A stretch of 64,000 bases of DNA from Rhizomys pruinosus (GCA_009823505.1 VZQC01008854.1:557228-621227); one strand, 5' to 3'. Positions 11,512-24,015 are shown, numbered from the stretch's first letter. Program-made: numbers and translations. Notes: a model not told the origin generated them from the sequence alone.

Positions 11512-11786
11512 TATTACTATTTCTTTCTTTTTTTTATTAATTTTATTTATTTCTGTATGTGGATGAATGTACTGTCTGCATGCAAGTTTGTGCACCCATG
11601 TTGTGCAACGCCGCGGAGGTCAGAAGAGGGTATCGGATTCCCCTAGAACTGGAGTTCTCCTGGAATTGGAGTTTCAGATGGTTCTCGGCCGCCATGTGGG
11701 TCTGGGGATCAAACCCGGGTTGTCTGTAAGAGCGGTCGGCGCTCTTAACTGCTAGGCCATCTCTCCAGCCCCTATTACTATTTCTT
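11512..11786 (-). repeat. B2 SINE, young copy inserted in L1
   Basis: A minus-strand B2 (11527-11772) with a perfect 14-bp duplication TATTACTATTTCTT at 11512-11525 and 11773-11786. Confidence 0.9.
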
Positions 11787-13160
11787 CTTTGAGAGCTCTC
11801 TGGTCAGATCCATAGCCCAATCTTTAATTGGATCATTTGTTTTCTTGCTTCTTTGTTTCCTGAGTTCTTCATATATTCTGGATATTAATCCTCAGACAGC
11901 TATTTATCTATCATGCTATTTAGCTTCCTTCTGTAGGCTTCCTCTTCATTAAGTGGTTTCCTTTGCTGTACAGAAGTCTTTTTAGTTTAATGAGGTCTCA
12001 TTTGTCAATTTTTGACCTTAATTCCCAAGTGGCTGATGCATGATTTAGAAAAACCTTTCATATACCTATATCTTATAGGATACTGTTTATGTATTCTTCT
12101 AATAGTTTCAGCATTTCAGGCTTCACATTGAAGTCTTTGATCCATTAGGAATTGACTTTTGAGCAGGTTGATAGGTGTGGGTCTAAGTTCATTCTACATT
12201 TACAGATCCAATTTTGGCAGCCCCGTGTATTGAAGGTGCTATCTTTCCTCTAGTGAGTATTCATGGCAAATTTCTAAAATGTTGATTGGCTATAATTGTG
12301 TGCATTCATATTTGGATTTTCTACTTTATTCAATTGATGGACCTGCCTGTTTTTGTGCCAGTACCATGCTGTTTTTATGCCTATGGCTTTGTAATATAGA
12401 TTGAGGTCTGGTGCGATAATCCCCCAGGCATTGCTCTTTGTTCTTAGGATTGTTTTGGCTATCTGAGGACTTTTGTATTTCCATATGAATTTTAGGAAAG
12501 ATTTGTCTATTTCCGTGAATAATTTTATGGAGATTTTAGTTTTCATTTCCTAAGTCTTTAAATGTCTTTGGTTAGGTTTAGCTATAGATATTATTTTTTA
12601 CTATTTAAAAAAATTTTTATTTTTTTATGTGTATGAATGTACTGTCTGCATGTAGGTTTGTGCACCCATGTCATGCAATGCCATGGAGGTCAGAAGAGGG
12701 TGTCGGATTCCCCTGGAACTGGAGTTAAAGATGGTTCTCAGCCACCATGTGAGTGCTGGAGATTGAACCCGGGTCCCCTGAAAGAGCAGTCGGCGCTCCT
12801 AATCGCCAGGCCATCTCTCCAGCCCCCCTGCTCTAGATATTTTTGAGGCTATTGTGAATGGTAATTTTTCTCTGAACTCTTTCTCTGGAGGCTTATTATC
12901 TGCATATAGAAAGGCTACAGATTTTGTAGGTTGATTTTGTAACATGCCACATTCCTGAAATATGTTGATAATTTATAGATTCCTGGTGGAAATGTTGGGA
13001 ATCTCATATGTATAATAAATATCATATCATTTACAAATAGGGATAATTTGATTTCTTCTTTTCCAATCAGTGTCCTTTCAATATCCTTCTTTTGTCTTCT
13101 TATTGCTCTATCAAGAGATTCAAGCACTGTATTGAAAACTATTGTAGCCTTGTCTCATTC
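11787..13160 (-). mobile_element. L1 ORF2 fragment, inverted 5' part
   Basis: The minus strand encodes pieces of L1 ORF2. Nearest 13130 are reverse-transcriptase residues (VLESLDRAIRRQKKD, then KEEIKLSLFVNDMI, in which the catalytic FADDM-type motif reads FVNDM). Further on, at 12274-12546, is the downstream domain (KFIWKYKSPQIAKTIL, then WYWHKNR). A B2 at 12607-12825 splits it. Near 13160 the sequence switches to plus-strand ORF2 C-terminus, which suggests a twin-priming inversion. The copy is dead through stops and frameshifts. Confidence 0.75.
12607..12825 (-). repeat. B2 SINE inside L1
   Basis: A minus-strand B2 with the usual body and 'ccatctctccagccccc' 5' end. It lacks about 25 bases in the middle compared with the copy at 11527. 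A similar TAGATATT phrase lies on both sides and may be the target duplication. Confidence 0.85.
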
Positions 13161-13430
13161 CACTGTGGAAATCAGTATGAAGAAATATTTAAAAACTAAA
13201 ATCTACCACATGATCTGGTCATACCATTCCTTGGCATATACTCAACAGACTCAGCCAACTACAGAGATACTTGTACAGTCACCTTTTCTCATTGCAACCC
13301 TTTTCCAAATAGGTAAGAAATGGAAACAACATACTGTCCCTCAGCTGATAAATGGATAAAGAAAATGTGGTGCATTTATACAATGGAACTGTACTAAGAG
13401 GTAAAGAAAATGAAATCATGAAATTTGAAG
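13161..13430 (+). mobile_element. L1 ORF2 C-terminal fragment, plus strand
   Basis: The plus strand reads the ORF2 C-terminus in broken frames: a DLVIPFLGIYxQ-like region near 13210-13250, FLIATLFQIGKKWKQ near 13287-13330, and KKMWCIYTMELY near 13360-13395. It abuts the inverted RT segment to its left. Confidence 0.7.
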
Positions 13431-13599
13431 GTAATCTGGGGAGTCTCTTGGACTATGCTTGCCAATGGCTTGAAGGAAGATTTCTCCTGTCTGGTGGTGT
13501 TTCTTATTATGTTGCCTTCATCTTTGAACATGAACTTATATAGAGATGTTGTATGTATAATATAATTTGTCAATAGATTGTTAAACAAATATGATTGTC

Positions 13600-14280
13600 T
13601 TGGGTTTTTTAACCCAGCTAGGCATTATTTATCTCACCTCTCTCTCCTTACCTGTCTAGCCCTCCCTCCATGTCTTCTCCAAGTTTTCTCCATTTAAAGT
13701 ATCCCCATTTCTCCATTGATACTGTCAATCTCTTGTGACCCCACTTCTCTTGGGCTCCTTTCTTTTCTTTATCCCCACCTTTCCTTCTATAACTCCTTCT
13801 CTCCCCTCCCATTTAGATACCCTGATTTTATCCATTTCTCTCTTAGTAACACCTGTCACTTACTAGTCTTCTGTCTCAGGTTCCCTCTTTCCCTTTACCT
13901 TCCTGGTTCCTTTAATTTACCTGGTTCCTGAAGTTACATCATGGTATATACTTACATATAAGGATTTGGTGCCGGGATCCACAAATGAGAAACAACATAC
14001 ATTGTTTACTTTTCTGAGTCTGTGTTACTTCACATAACATAAAAGGCTTTAGTTCCATCCATTTACCTGAAAACTTCATGATGTCATCTTCCTTTACTGC
14101 TGCATAGAACTCCATTGTATAAATGTATCGCATTTTCATTATGCACTCATCAGTTGAAGGATACCTGGGTTGCTTCCAGCTCTTTGCTATTGTAGAAAGA
14201 GCAGCAATAAACATTTATGTGCAACTAGCTCTGTAATAGAATGAATCCTTTGGGTATACAGCCATGAGTGGTAAGACAGT
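13600..14280 (-). mobile_element. L1 3' end, with ORF2 C-terminus and polypurine tract
   Basis: At 13939-14214 the minus strand encodes the ORF2 C-terminus (MFIAALSTIAKSWKQP, IYTMEFYAAVKEDDIM, SGKWMELK). Downstream (13610-13930) lies a long pyrimidine-rich plus strand, that is, the G/A-rich tract typical of rodent L1 3' UTRs. 5'-truncated. Confidence 0.75.
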
Positions 14281-14339
14281 AGTACACACACTCCTACAGT
14301 CTCACATAATTCTCTTCTGCTGGGAAGGAGGGGTTAGCT

Positions 14340-14960
14340 ACCCATGACTAACCTGGGAGCCAGAGATTAGGCACAGGTGCCAGATGGCTACTTCTGCAGC
14401 CCAACTTGAGTGGCTACTGCCTTTCTCAGGTCTTTAGCCTAGGATGGCAGAATGCCATCAGTCTGGCTGTGTCCACTCACCTACCCAGAGCCTGATGACC
14501 CCTGGACAGGAATTTCAGCCTGATGCCTGCTTAACTCTCCCCAGGCTACAGCACTGGCAATCAACTATCCAAATCTGGTGACCTGTTTGGCCTCCGTCCA
14601 GCCCCACATTAGCATACCAGGCTAGTGGTCTGATGGACCCACTTCTAGCCTGCTAGTACACAACACTTGAAACTCAGGCCTACTCCAGCCTGTACACACA
14701 CAAATAAATGGACCTGGGGACTCTGTTTGATGGTAATGGAGAATCCACTTTATTATATGCTGTAGGTCACTTTTATAGGCATAATGGTGTGATCTCTTAG
14801 GGCCAATCCCAGACCCCTGCATCACATCCCTTGTGTACAACACCTGCTACCATTCTACTCAGCATCATGAGGTCATGAGCTGCTGTCTCATGGGGAAGGG
14901 TGTAGGGAGTTGTATGACCTCCACCTGTGCCCTGGGTGATGCTGGCTGAAAAGCTAGCCC
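14340..14960 (-). repeat. LTR-like element, family shared with 20660-21240
   Basis: On the minus strand CCTATAAAAGTGACC (near 14772) is followed within about 25 bases by AATAAA (near 14748), the short-R layout of many rodent LTRs. The block 14780-14830 matches 20975-21020 in order (gtgatctctTAGGGCC, then CAGACCCC). No target duplication could be fixed, so the edges are approximate. Confidence 0.45.
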
Positions 14961-15000
14961 ACTCAAACCTAACTCAAACTGGATTTCCCTACAGTATGAC

Positions 15001-16995
15001 TGGGTCAGTAAATTCATTTTACTAGAGCTCAGGGGATGAGCTGGCACTGAGGAGTGGGTGGGGAGAGTAGTTTGGCACAATGGACCCTAGCACAAATGAC
15101 AGAATGTGTGAACTCAGGAGTGGGGGGCACTGCAGGAGGGTGCCGATGGAGAAGCAGTTATAAAGGAGATTAATACTGAAAAATTTGTATGAAACACCTA
15201 AAAATTTCAGTAAAAAAGAAAATTGTTGGTAAATGGATATAACTAGAAACTGTTATATTAAGTGAAGTAAGACACACTAAGAAAAACAAGAGACATATGT
15301 TCTCCCTCATTTGTGGATCTTGGCTCCAAATCCCTAGGTGTGAGTACATGTCCTGATGAAACTGCAGAAAGAAGGTGAATGGAAAGAAACCATGAGGATA
15401 AAGTGGAAGAAGGACCTTGAAAGAGAGAGAGAGTAGAGACAGGTGTTATTAAGGAGGGAATGGGCAGCTACTTTAACTGGGAAGGGAGTAGAGAAGGTTA
15501 TATAAGGGGAATTAGAGGAGAGAGAAACAATGCTTGATTATATGGGAAAAAACAAAGGGAAATATATTATTTCAAAGTCCCACTAAAAATGCACATACTG
15601 TACATATATAAGTGCATGTTTATAACTAAAGGCTATATAACAAAAAAGGACAGTGCTAGGCAGCAGAAATTCCCTTGGAACTGTTGGTCAGGATGATCCA
15701 AGAAACTCCAAAATAACAGAGACTTTTGTCATTGCCCTTGATTGTATCCAAAAACTTAAAGGTAAGACCCTATTGGTGAAGAAAGACCATACTTCAGACA
15801 AGGACTTGAATTGATCAAGATCTGGAAGTCTTCTTCCTGAAGACTAGCTCTCATGGTATCATAGAATTCTATTCAAGCTCACAATGAAGAAAAATACTCA
15901 GTGGTCCTACACAGCTATAAAGCCTAATAAACAACAATGAGTAATCCAGGAAACTATTATTGATGCAGTAGGGGCACTTTTTTCATCTTGAGCATGATCA
16001 TCAGCTGTCTAATTGGAATTAAGGCCCACTCAATAGGAAGGAACACATGTGTGACACTGTAAACATAGCCAAATACACATGGCTGGAGAGCTAATAGATC
16101 CAAGAAAAACCTACTTCTGCCAAATGCCCAGACTAACATAGTTTCTTACTTTATTCTGAACATACATTCTTATATTTTCAGATAGCCTTACCTTTCACTG
16201 CTCATGAAAGAAGCTTATTTTTGCAACAAATAAAGACTAATCCAGAGTTCCAGTACTGGCCAAACACTGAGAATAAGTGTCTGTGAACTGCATGACCGTG
16301 AGCGACCCATCCTTACTGCAATCTCTACACATAGGAAGAAGGAATCTCCCAATTCTCACCATAGAAATTTCCTTATACAGCAGCTGGTGATTAACACAAA
16401 AAGAAACCCATAACTGTCCAATGTGCAAAAATCAAGAGGCCACAGGGTGCTCATCCGTGATTAAGATACCTGTTTCAAACCTCTGCCTCCCAAAGCTCAG
16501 GGGTCATTGCAGAAGAGAAGGCAGAAAGATTGTAAGAGCCAGAGGAGGTAGACAAGCACAGGAAACAGTGTTCCAGATAGTTGGACAGTTGCTCATATGA
16601 ATTCACCACAGTGGTGACAGCATGCACAAGTCTGATGCAAGCTCAAACCAGACAAAAATCCAAGCATAGACATTGGGATGTGGGTAAGAAATCTCAACTC
16701 AACCTAATGAAATATTGGCCATTTGCTAGAAGGGAGAAAGACAGTACCTTACAGGGATGGGACTCTTGGTGGGCCAAGTGGATGGACCCACACTGAAGAA
16801 AATTTAGGAACACAAATCAGGGGAGATATATATATATATATATATATATGGTACATTAAGCTCTGCAAGACACAGTAGTGAGGGAAGCCATGTAGTAGAG
16901 AGGAAAGGAGATTTAAATATTATCAAACTATATCATATGAAAATCACAAAAACTCAAAAAACAAACAAAACAGAAAAACATTAAAAAACAGACTT
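15001..16995 (+). mobile_element. L1 3'-end fragments (ORF2 tail and long 3' UTR)
   Basis: At 15001-15210 lies a terminal L1 tail phrase (ctcaggggatgagctggca, then ggcactgcaggagggtgcc), also seen at 33900-34080. At 15211-15630 lies the last ORF2 part (ggtaaatggatataactag, agtgaagtaagacacac) with a G/A-rich tract. At 15640-16995 lies a long Lx-like 3' UTR that ends after a (TA)n run at 16826-16848. This is probably more than one truncated insertion. Confidence 0.6.
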
Positions 16996-16999
16996 ATCC

Positions 17000-17272
17000 A
17001 AAAATTTTGATTTTCTTTTAAATTTTTATTTATTTCTGTATGTGTAGGAATGTACTGTCTGCATGCAGGTCTGTGCACCCATGTCGTGCAATGCTGCGGA
17101 GGTCAGAAGAGGGTGTCGGATTCCCCTGAAACTGGAGTTCTCCTGGAATTGGAGTTTCAGACTGTTCTCGGCCGCCATGTGGGTGCTGAGGATCGAACCC
17201 GGGTCCTCTGTAAGAGCGGTCGGCACTCTTAACCACTAGGCCATCTCTCCACCCCCTAAAAATTTTGATTTT
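17000..17272 (-). repeat. B2 SINE, young copy
   Basis: A minus-strand B2 (about 17015-17257) flanked by a perfect 15-bp duplication AAAAATTTTGATTTT at 17000-17014 and 17258-17272. Confidence 0.9.
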
Positions 17273-19105
17273 TAATGTTTCAAAGATATTTAATGTTTTT
17301 TATTTGGTAGATGAGATTTTACCTATCATTTAACAAAAATTTTATTACTACACTAATAAAAATCTTTAATTGAATGTTTATGTGTGGCTATCATGGTTTT
17401 AAATCAATTTAGGTCTTATACTCGAGTCAGTGTTCAGAAAGACTCCATGAGGTTTATATGGGGAAAGACTAATATAAATAGAAACAATTTTTCCCAATGT
17501 TTAAGTGTCTAAGACAGTTTTCCAGGCAGTTTGACCACAGTGTTCATACTCTTTACCTCTATCCCACGCTGCCCAACCACTCTGACTGGTTCCACTTCTC
17601 CCTACTAGTGGCACCTTTTTCCTTAAGACAGTGTAACTGTTAGGTATAAAATAGTTCTCATAGAAAACACCAGCACTAGCAATGCCCATATCAAAACAGC
17701 TGTGTACATGGATGCTTTGTTGCAAACTAGCTCTTTGGATTAATGCATGTCTGAATTTAGGGTGCATATGCTGTTATATGAATGGAAGAGAATGGAAGAT
17801 GGTACATTTTGTAAAAGATAAATATGATTTTATTAAATATGTTCACAAAACTCATCATAGAAATCAAGCACTGAACTTTTTAACTGGACTTTTGGGCCAG
17901 AACCAATCAGGAGGGATGATCATCTCAACAACAGGGACTTATCCTCAGTGGTCATGCAAGAGAGCCAAAGGAAATGTCAGGAGTCATGTTTGAGGTCTAA
18001 GTCGGAAGATGAACTCAGTCCTACCTAGAACCCTAGAAGATGCCCCTCCAAACCCCATTATATACAGAGTCAAAGAAAGTATTTGCCAAAGAAACTAAAA
18101 ATTAATGAAGGGGGAAATTTAAGGAATCACTGACAGATCTAAATTGCAATGCTATAAGAACATGCCCCAAAAGTGGAAGAATAAAATCACGGCCTGAACA
18201 AATAAGAGCTGAAAGTCACAATGAAAAACATCATTGAATTGACCATCACAGGAAGTTGAAGAGGCAGAGAGACAGAAGGGAACAGAGCCAGTTCCTCTGA
18301 CTCTTCCTGCCAGGGATTCCAGGGAGTGGGGGAATTGTGCAGAAAAGATTAATGAACATGGGAGGAAATATTAAACAAACTAAACAAACAAAGGTAGGTA
18401 TATGTTGAAATACATAAGTTACTAGAAAGAATAGCCTATGGGGCAACATTTTGGGGGGTATGTTGACTTTCAGCACTTACCCCTCAAATAGTTCATGCTT
18501 TTTATATGATATATTTGTGAAATGACTTGTATATCACAGCTATGCTTTCTCCTGAGAGGCAAAACAAATATTTCAGTTCCTGTACATTGACAAAGCCTAC
18601 CTCCAAATAATTGAAAGTTGTAATCTTCATGAATTTACTCATTCAGTATTGTGCAATGATATAAGTAGCTTGCATTTTGATTTTATTAATTTATATAGTG
18701 AATGCAAAATGTAAATGCTTGGTTTTGAAAATTAAAATTATTGATACCATAATCAGTTACATATGAGGGAAAGAGAGTTATAGCATTAGGTACACTAAAA
18801 TCAGTAAAAGTTCATTGTTTCTTTAAGACGTATTAGAAACATGTACCATGACATCCTTAAGACTGTGTGTAAAATGTAATAGAACAATTTTATTTTGTAC
18901 TCTAGATATTCAGTACCTTCCACCTGACTCTACCTTGTTATTATTCTGTCCTTTCCTCCAACAAGTAAGTGCAGCCAAATTGACTTTCCAACATTCCAGT
19001 CACAGCATGGGGTATTTAAAATGTATTTTGTATGGGGACAGAGATGGCTTTGAATAAAATCAATGAACAGAAACCCAATGATGTCTGAGGCATTAACTTG
19101 AGTCC
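17273..19105. other. Unique sequence without a supported gene
   Basis: AT-rich. The longest open frames (about 100 codons near 17682-17993) have no recognisable motif and no splice or promoter context, so I do not call a gene. Confidence 0.4.
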
Positions 19106-19109
19106 TTAT

Positions 19110-19450
19110 AATATTTTTTTTCATTGCTATGGCAAAATACTTTATAAGAAAACTTATAGGAAGAGATATACAGTCCATCATGGCAGGAAAGATAGAGCAT
19201 CATAACTCTGAGGCAGCTGGTCACATTCCAAGTCAGGAAGCAGAGAGAGATGAACACTGGTGTTCAGCTAGCTTTCTCCTCTTTATGCAGTCCAGGGCCC
19301 CAGCTCATGGAGTGGTTCTGCCCACATTTAGGGTAGATCTTCCCACTTCAGTTAGCCTAATCTAGATAATCCCTCACAGACATGCCTAGAGAGGCCTAAT
19401 TCTTCTGATTCTATATCCTCACAATTTGACTTCATATTAACTGTCATGGC
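19110..19450 (+). repeat. Interspersed repeat family X, diverged
   Basis: It shares order and short phrases with 8761-9144 and 21254-21600 (cattgctatggcaaaatac, then catggcaggaaagatagag) but is the most diverged copy. Confidence 0.4.
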
Positions 19451-19649
19451 CTGTAGAAATAACTTAGAGATTCTTCAAAACTTATAGTTAACTGTAAGAA
19501 ATGTTTCAAATTAGAGAGTTCCTCGGAACCTAACTTGCTGTGCTTCCTTATACATTCACAAGTGTGTCTCTCAAAAATAAACTTTCTGTGACCAATACAA
19601 AGACATTTAGTTATCTCTACTTTTTGACCAGGGGGATTAATCTTTTTGG

Positions 19650-19770
19650 ACAGGGACTCCTGGAGTCCCACCTGGCCTGGAACTTGCTATGTAGACCAGG
19701 TTGACCTCAGTCTCACAAAGATCCACCTACCTCTGCCTTCTGGGTGGTAAGATTAAACATGCATGGCACC
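19650..19770 (-). repeat. B1 SINE, diverged
   Basis: A minus-strand 7SL-derived SINE, with 'gctatgtagaccaggttgacct' and 'ctgccttctgggtggtaagat' as degraded landmarks. Confidence 0.7.
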
Positions 19771-19799
19771 ATGAAAAGCAGGATTAATATTTTATAACA

Positions 19800-20300
19800 T
19801 ATGTTTTTTTAATTTTTTGATAATTTCATAAAATATATATTGATTATATATTGATGGTATTTGCATCCCCACTTCTGTTAACACCTCTTAGATCTATCTC
19901 CATATCCCTTCCCCTCAACTTCATGTCATTAAAAAAAAATCACCCATTGGGTCCAATTTGTGCTTCCTATATACTCCAGAATGTGGGCCCATCCACTGGA
20001 GAGTCAACCTACCAGGAGCAACACCCTTAAGGAAACCTGACTCCCCTGTCTCAGAAGCCATCAGCTCCCAAGAGCTCCTCCATTAGGGAAGGGCTCATGC
20101 ACTTGCTCTGCCTAGGTGCTGGAATGCTGGCTGTCCTACGCAGGTCTTATGCAGCCAACCACAACTGCTGGGATTTAGTGAGTTTAGTGGTCCTATCATA
20201 TCCAGAAGACATGGCTTTGCTCCACTGGTCCCCAAACTCTGACACTTACATACCTTCTTCCCTCTTCTGTCTCAGAACCTTGGTGAGAAGGTATATGGAT
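19800..20300 (-). mobile_element. L1 (Lx-type) 3'-UTR fragment
   Basis: On the plus strand lie the reverse-complement landmarks of the Lx 3' UTR: 'tgggtccaatttgtgcttcc' (19949), 'cactggagagtcaacctacc' (19994), and 'cgcaggtcttatgcagcc' (20138). Confidence 0.6.
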
Positions 20301-20659
20301 AATAATATAGACAATAATATAAATTATATAGATGTGGCTAAGCACTTCACAAACATTTTCTGTACTTCAGTTGTGAGTTTCTGTATTAACAACAAAGATA
20401 CTTCCACAATGAGGTCACAGAGCTGCACTAAGTAATGGGTATAAAGATAAAACAGTGTAAGACAGTTTGCTATTCTGTCCAGGGTGGTGTCACTCCACCA
20501 CATGTGGAGATGGATAGGTGAACCTTGTCCACTGGATGACAGGGAAAAGGGAAAATGAAACTGGAAGACAGCTGCCAGAAGCTGTTCTAAACCTTAGGAT
20601 CAAAGGATGATAGCCTTTCCACTGCCCACTTGTCTCATCTAACATCTATACCAGGCAAC

Positions 20660-21240
20660 GCCCTATTGTCATTCCCAGATCCTCCAGGCTGTTGCCTGCT
20701 AGGCACCCTACAGCCTAAAGCCAGACTACTGCCTGCCCAGTGCTCTACAGACTGATTCCTTCCCGGGCACTCACTCAGAGTCCATGCTGCTGGCATTCAC
20801 TGATTTCTCAGGCTGCCATCTGCTTGATTTTCCCCAGCCAAATCCACCAGCCAAGACCACACTAGCCTGATGGGCTAAAATTACACATGCAATACTAACA
20901 GCCAGAAGTCCCTGTCTGGTGGTAAGAAGGACCTGTTTATTTATTCACAGTATTACGTTTTTATACCCAAAGTGACATCATATCTCAGGGCCTGGTTTCA
21001 GACCCCATGCCTCATGCTCCATAACATCATGAGTACCAGAACTCATGAGTGGCTTTGATCTCAAGGCAGGAAAATCCTGCCTGGGGCCAGGTTTCAGTGT
21101 AAATAAACAAGCACAACAATGCCCCAGGTGGCTTCCTTTTTTACCTACAGTCCAGCTAGCCAAACAGTTGCAGATTCACTTCTGCAGCCTGTGAACCCCA
21201 CAACCACAGGTTCTTGGCCAGACTTACAGTATCAAGTGTT
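20660..21240 (-). repeat. LTR-like element, second copy
   Basis: On the minus strand GGGTATAAAAACG (near 20957-20969) is followed by AATAAATAAA (near 20938-20950). Same family as 14340-14960. Boundaries unresolved. Confidence 0.45.
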
Positions 21241-21253
21241 CAAATTTCCCTTC

Positions 21254-21600
21254 AATAGCTGTGGCAAAACACTGACCGACACCAGCTTGGAGAAGAAAGG
21301 GTTGATTCATCTTATATCTCCTTGGTCACAATTTATCACTTAGGGAGCCTAAGGTAGGAACTCAGGGAAGGAACTGGAAGGCAGGAACTGAAGCACAGGC
21401 CATGGAGGAATGCTGCTTACTGGCTTGCTCCCCTGGCCCATGCTCAGGTGTGGCACCACCCACAGTGAGCTGGGCCTTCCCACATCACAAAACAATTAAG
21501 AAGATGCCCCACAGACCCAGACACAGGCTAATCCAATGGAGGAAATTCCCCAATTGAGGTTCCCTCAACTGAGGTGTGTCAAGTTGACAACTAAAGCTAT
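21254..21600 (+). repeat. Interspersed repeat family X
   Basis: This is the best-preserved copy: 'gctgtggcaaaacactgacc', 'gcaggaactgaagcacaggcc', and a 3' end at 'tgtcaagttgacaacta'. Confidence 0.55.
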
Positions 21601-21699
21601 CTGGCATGTGAGGCATGCCTTTTCTCCTATGGAGCAGGCCTTAAATCCAACCAGAAAGTAATTAGTTACCCCTGTAACATCATGCCATTCCTGCACACA

Positions 21700-22040
21700 T
21701 GAGCATATTTTGCCTCACGATTATTACCCTTCACAGAGTTTACAGCTGGATGAGAATGCTGATGAATTTTTTCCTGCAGCAGCCCCTCCAGATACTGTGA
21801 AAGCTAGCAGTGTGGAGGAAGCTTTCTGGCTAGTACCAACTTCATTTTGTCATGTACTGTGATCAATTGGTATGGTATCTTCAGCAATAAGGTCTTACCA
21901 TCAAGTGCTTCTAGGCAAGCAAGAACAATGGCAATATTCTGTGTTGCTTTGGGCATATCCAAGGATACCCATATGGACAGTCTGAGTGGAAGTATCCCAT
22001 ACTCTGGCATTGAACTTTTTATTTGGCACACATGGATTCT
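21700..22040 (-). mobile_element. Possible L1 3'-UTR fragment
   Basis: The reverse complement carries a phrase on 'gcttgcctagaagcacttga' followed by 'ggtaagaccttattgctgaa', also recognisable near 15760-15780 ('ggtaagaccctattggtgaa'). This suggests the same L1 tail in opposite orientation. Confidence 0.4.
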
Positions 22041-22696
22041 TGGAGAAGCGTTATCCCTTGTATAAGGTAATTCAAGTCAAGCCCCTTTATATATGGCAGA
22101 ATAAGTCATGCTCAGGCAGCTGGTCTTGGGGCTGGGACACAATGGCTCCTAAGAGGCTGAGTGTGTGTGCTGGACTATGTGAAGAACATTATCCCTCAAG
22201 TCAAATATTTTCCTGACCTTAGGTGCTTTTATATTGATCTCAAAATTATTATTATCCTCAGGACTTGAGAGGTAAGAAAGAATCCAACTGAAGAGACAAG
22301 CTGGTGTGGTGCAGCCGTGGGCACCAGAGTGACAGTGGCGGCAGCATCTTGCAGTGAGGCAAGGATGGTGAGGAGCTTTCCATGTCCTCAGACCTAGCCA
22401 TGTGCTTGCCCAGGGCCTAATCTGGGGTTCAGTAGTGACAGAGAGTTTTAAATGGAAATGACCGCCATAGTTCAATCAGAGAACTTAAAACGTGACTCCA
22501 GGAAAATGTCTCATCACTTGTTCATTCTGGCTATGGAGGAAGATGTGAAAACAGCAGACACAAAAACCAGAAACGACCATGAAAAAAAAAATTGATTCAT
22601 TTTTCTCTTTGAACAAAGGTGAAAATTGGCTTTCTCCCATATTGATGTCCTTCTAGAAAGAAATTCAGAAGTGTGTTGTTTAAGCTCTATGAGTTC
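22041..22696. other. Unique sequence, nothing supported
   Basis: An open frame of about 108 codons on the minus strand (22149-22475) has no family-like motif. I see no gene. Confidence 0.35.
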
Positions 22697-24015
22697 ATGT
22701 AGTTACTACGGCTTCTCCTGGTGTTGATATTAAGCTTTATTGCATTGTGATAGAATACATGGAATTATTTCAATTTTTTTGTATTTGTTGAGGTTTATTT
22801 TGTGCCCCAGTATGTGGTCTATTTTGGAGAAAGTTCCATGGGGTGATGAATAGAAAGTATCTTCTTTGGTGCTTGGGTGGAATATTTGGTAGATGTCTGT
22901 CAAGTACATTTGGTGTATCATATTGCTCAGTTCAGATATCTCTCTGTTTCTTCTTTGTCTGGTTGACCTGTGTAATGGATATAGTGGGGTACCGAAGTCC
23001 CGTATTGTGGGTGTTCCTGAGCATGGGCGTATATTTGCTAACATTTCAGGTAGCATGCTCTAGGATTATGAGCAAGAGATCACAAGACCTCTGGGTTGGC
23101 CCCATGAGCTGGGGCGACTAGGTCAATGGTGTAAGGTCAACATTGGGTACTGGGAGGAGATGTCATGCAATGTGGGGATTGTCCATCCCAAGCCTATATA
23201 GCTGGTCACCATGCAATAATAGAGAGAATTTTCCTACAAGATTTGTTACCTGGCAGAGATCTCTGGGTTATTATTGTGCAATCGATTATGGAGCAATCAA
23301 TCTTTCAGCTTGCTTTTCACCTTGTGCAGTTGCAGGGCTGGATCCCATGGCTAGTTTGGTGGTCATGAAGCCCAACAGCCATGGGTTTGCCCATGCATGG
23401 GGCCCATGAAAGCCAACAGCTTTCTGGCAAGATGTGGCTGCAGACTTACCAACTCCCCAGCCATGAATTTGCCCAGGAGGCCATTAGCTTCAGAGGACCA
23501 GCAGCCCAGACACAAGTCTAGCTGTGAGGTCATCAACCTTACAAGGCTGCCAGGAAGGCAAAAGCATCTAGCACTTAGAACTGCAGGAACCTACTACATT
23601 TAGGACAGCCTACCACTAGTGTATGGGGATTAATCAGTGTCATAAAGTTTATTAAATTCAGTGCACACTGAATTTGGTGTGTATACATTGATGATTATGA
23701 TATCTGCTTGATTAGTTGTTCCATTGATAAGTATAAAGAGACACTATCTCTTTTGATTAGTTTTAGTTTGAAGTCTATTTTGTCCAATATTAGAATAGCA
23801 ACTCTTGCTTACTTCTTAGTGCCATGTACTTGGAATATTTTTTCCACCCTTTCATCTTAATATAGTGCCTGTCTTTGAAGGTGAGATGGGTTTCTTGCAT
23901 ACAACAAAAAGATGGATTTTGTTTCTTAATCCATTCTCCTAGCCTATGTCTCTTGACTGGGAAGTTCAGTCCATTCATATTTAAAGTTATTATTGAGAGA
24001 TATATATTGCTTCCC
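22697..24015 (-). mobile_element. L1 ORF2 endonuclease part, left of the provirus
   Basis: The minus strand encodes L1 ORF2 from its start. At 23790-23978 are NGLNFPVKRHRL and FCCMQETHLTFKDRHY, the catalytic QETH region of the apurinic endonuclease. At 22730-23056 are RDFGTPLYPLHRS, TDIYQIFHPS and HGTFSKIDHILGHK, the D...DH end of the same domain. An insert of about 565 bp (23058-23625) separates the two halves. The matching ORF1 end lies at 32900-33567, on the other side of the provirus. Confidence 0.8.
23058..23625 (+). repeat. Unidentified insert within L1 ORF2
   Basis: L1 endonuclease coding stops at about 23058 and resumes at about 23626. The stretch between is not L1. It holds 'CCTATATAGC' near 23192 and 'GCAATAATAG' near 23213 on the plus strand, an LTR-like spacing of TATA and polyadenylation signal. 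No clean TG...CA ends were found. GGATTA occurs near both edges and might be a target duplication. Confidence 0.35.

Noticed and set aside
17682..17993. 103-codon plus-strand open frame
   Set aside because: No family motif, low-complexity composition, and no promoter, splice or polyadenylation context.
22149..22475. 108-codon minus-strand open frame with several His/Cys
   Set aside because: The spacing does not fit a zinc finger, and nothing else supports coding.
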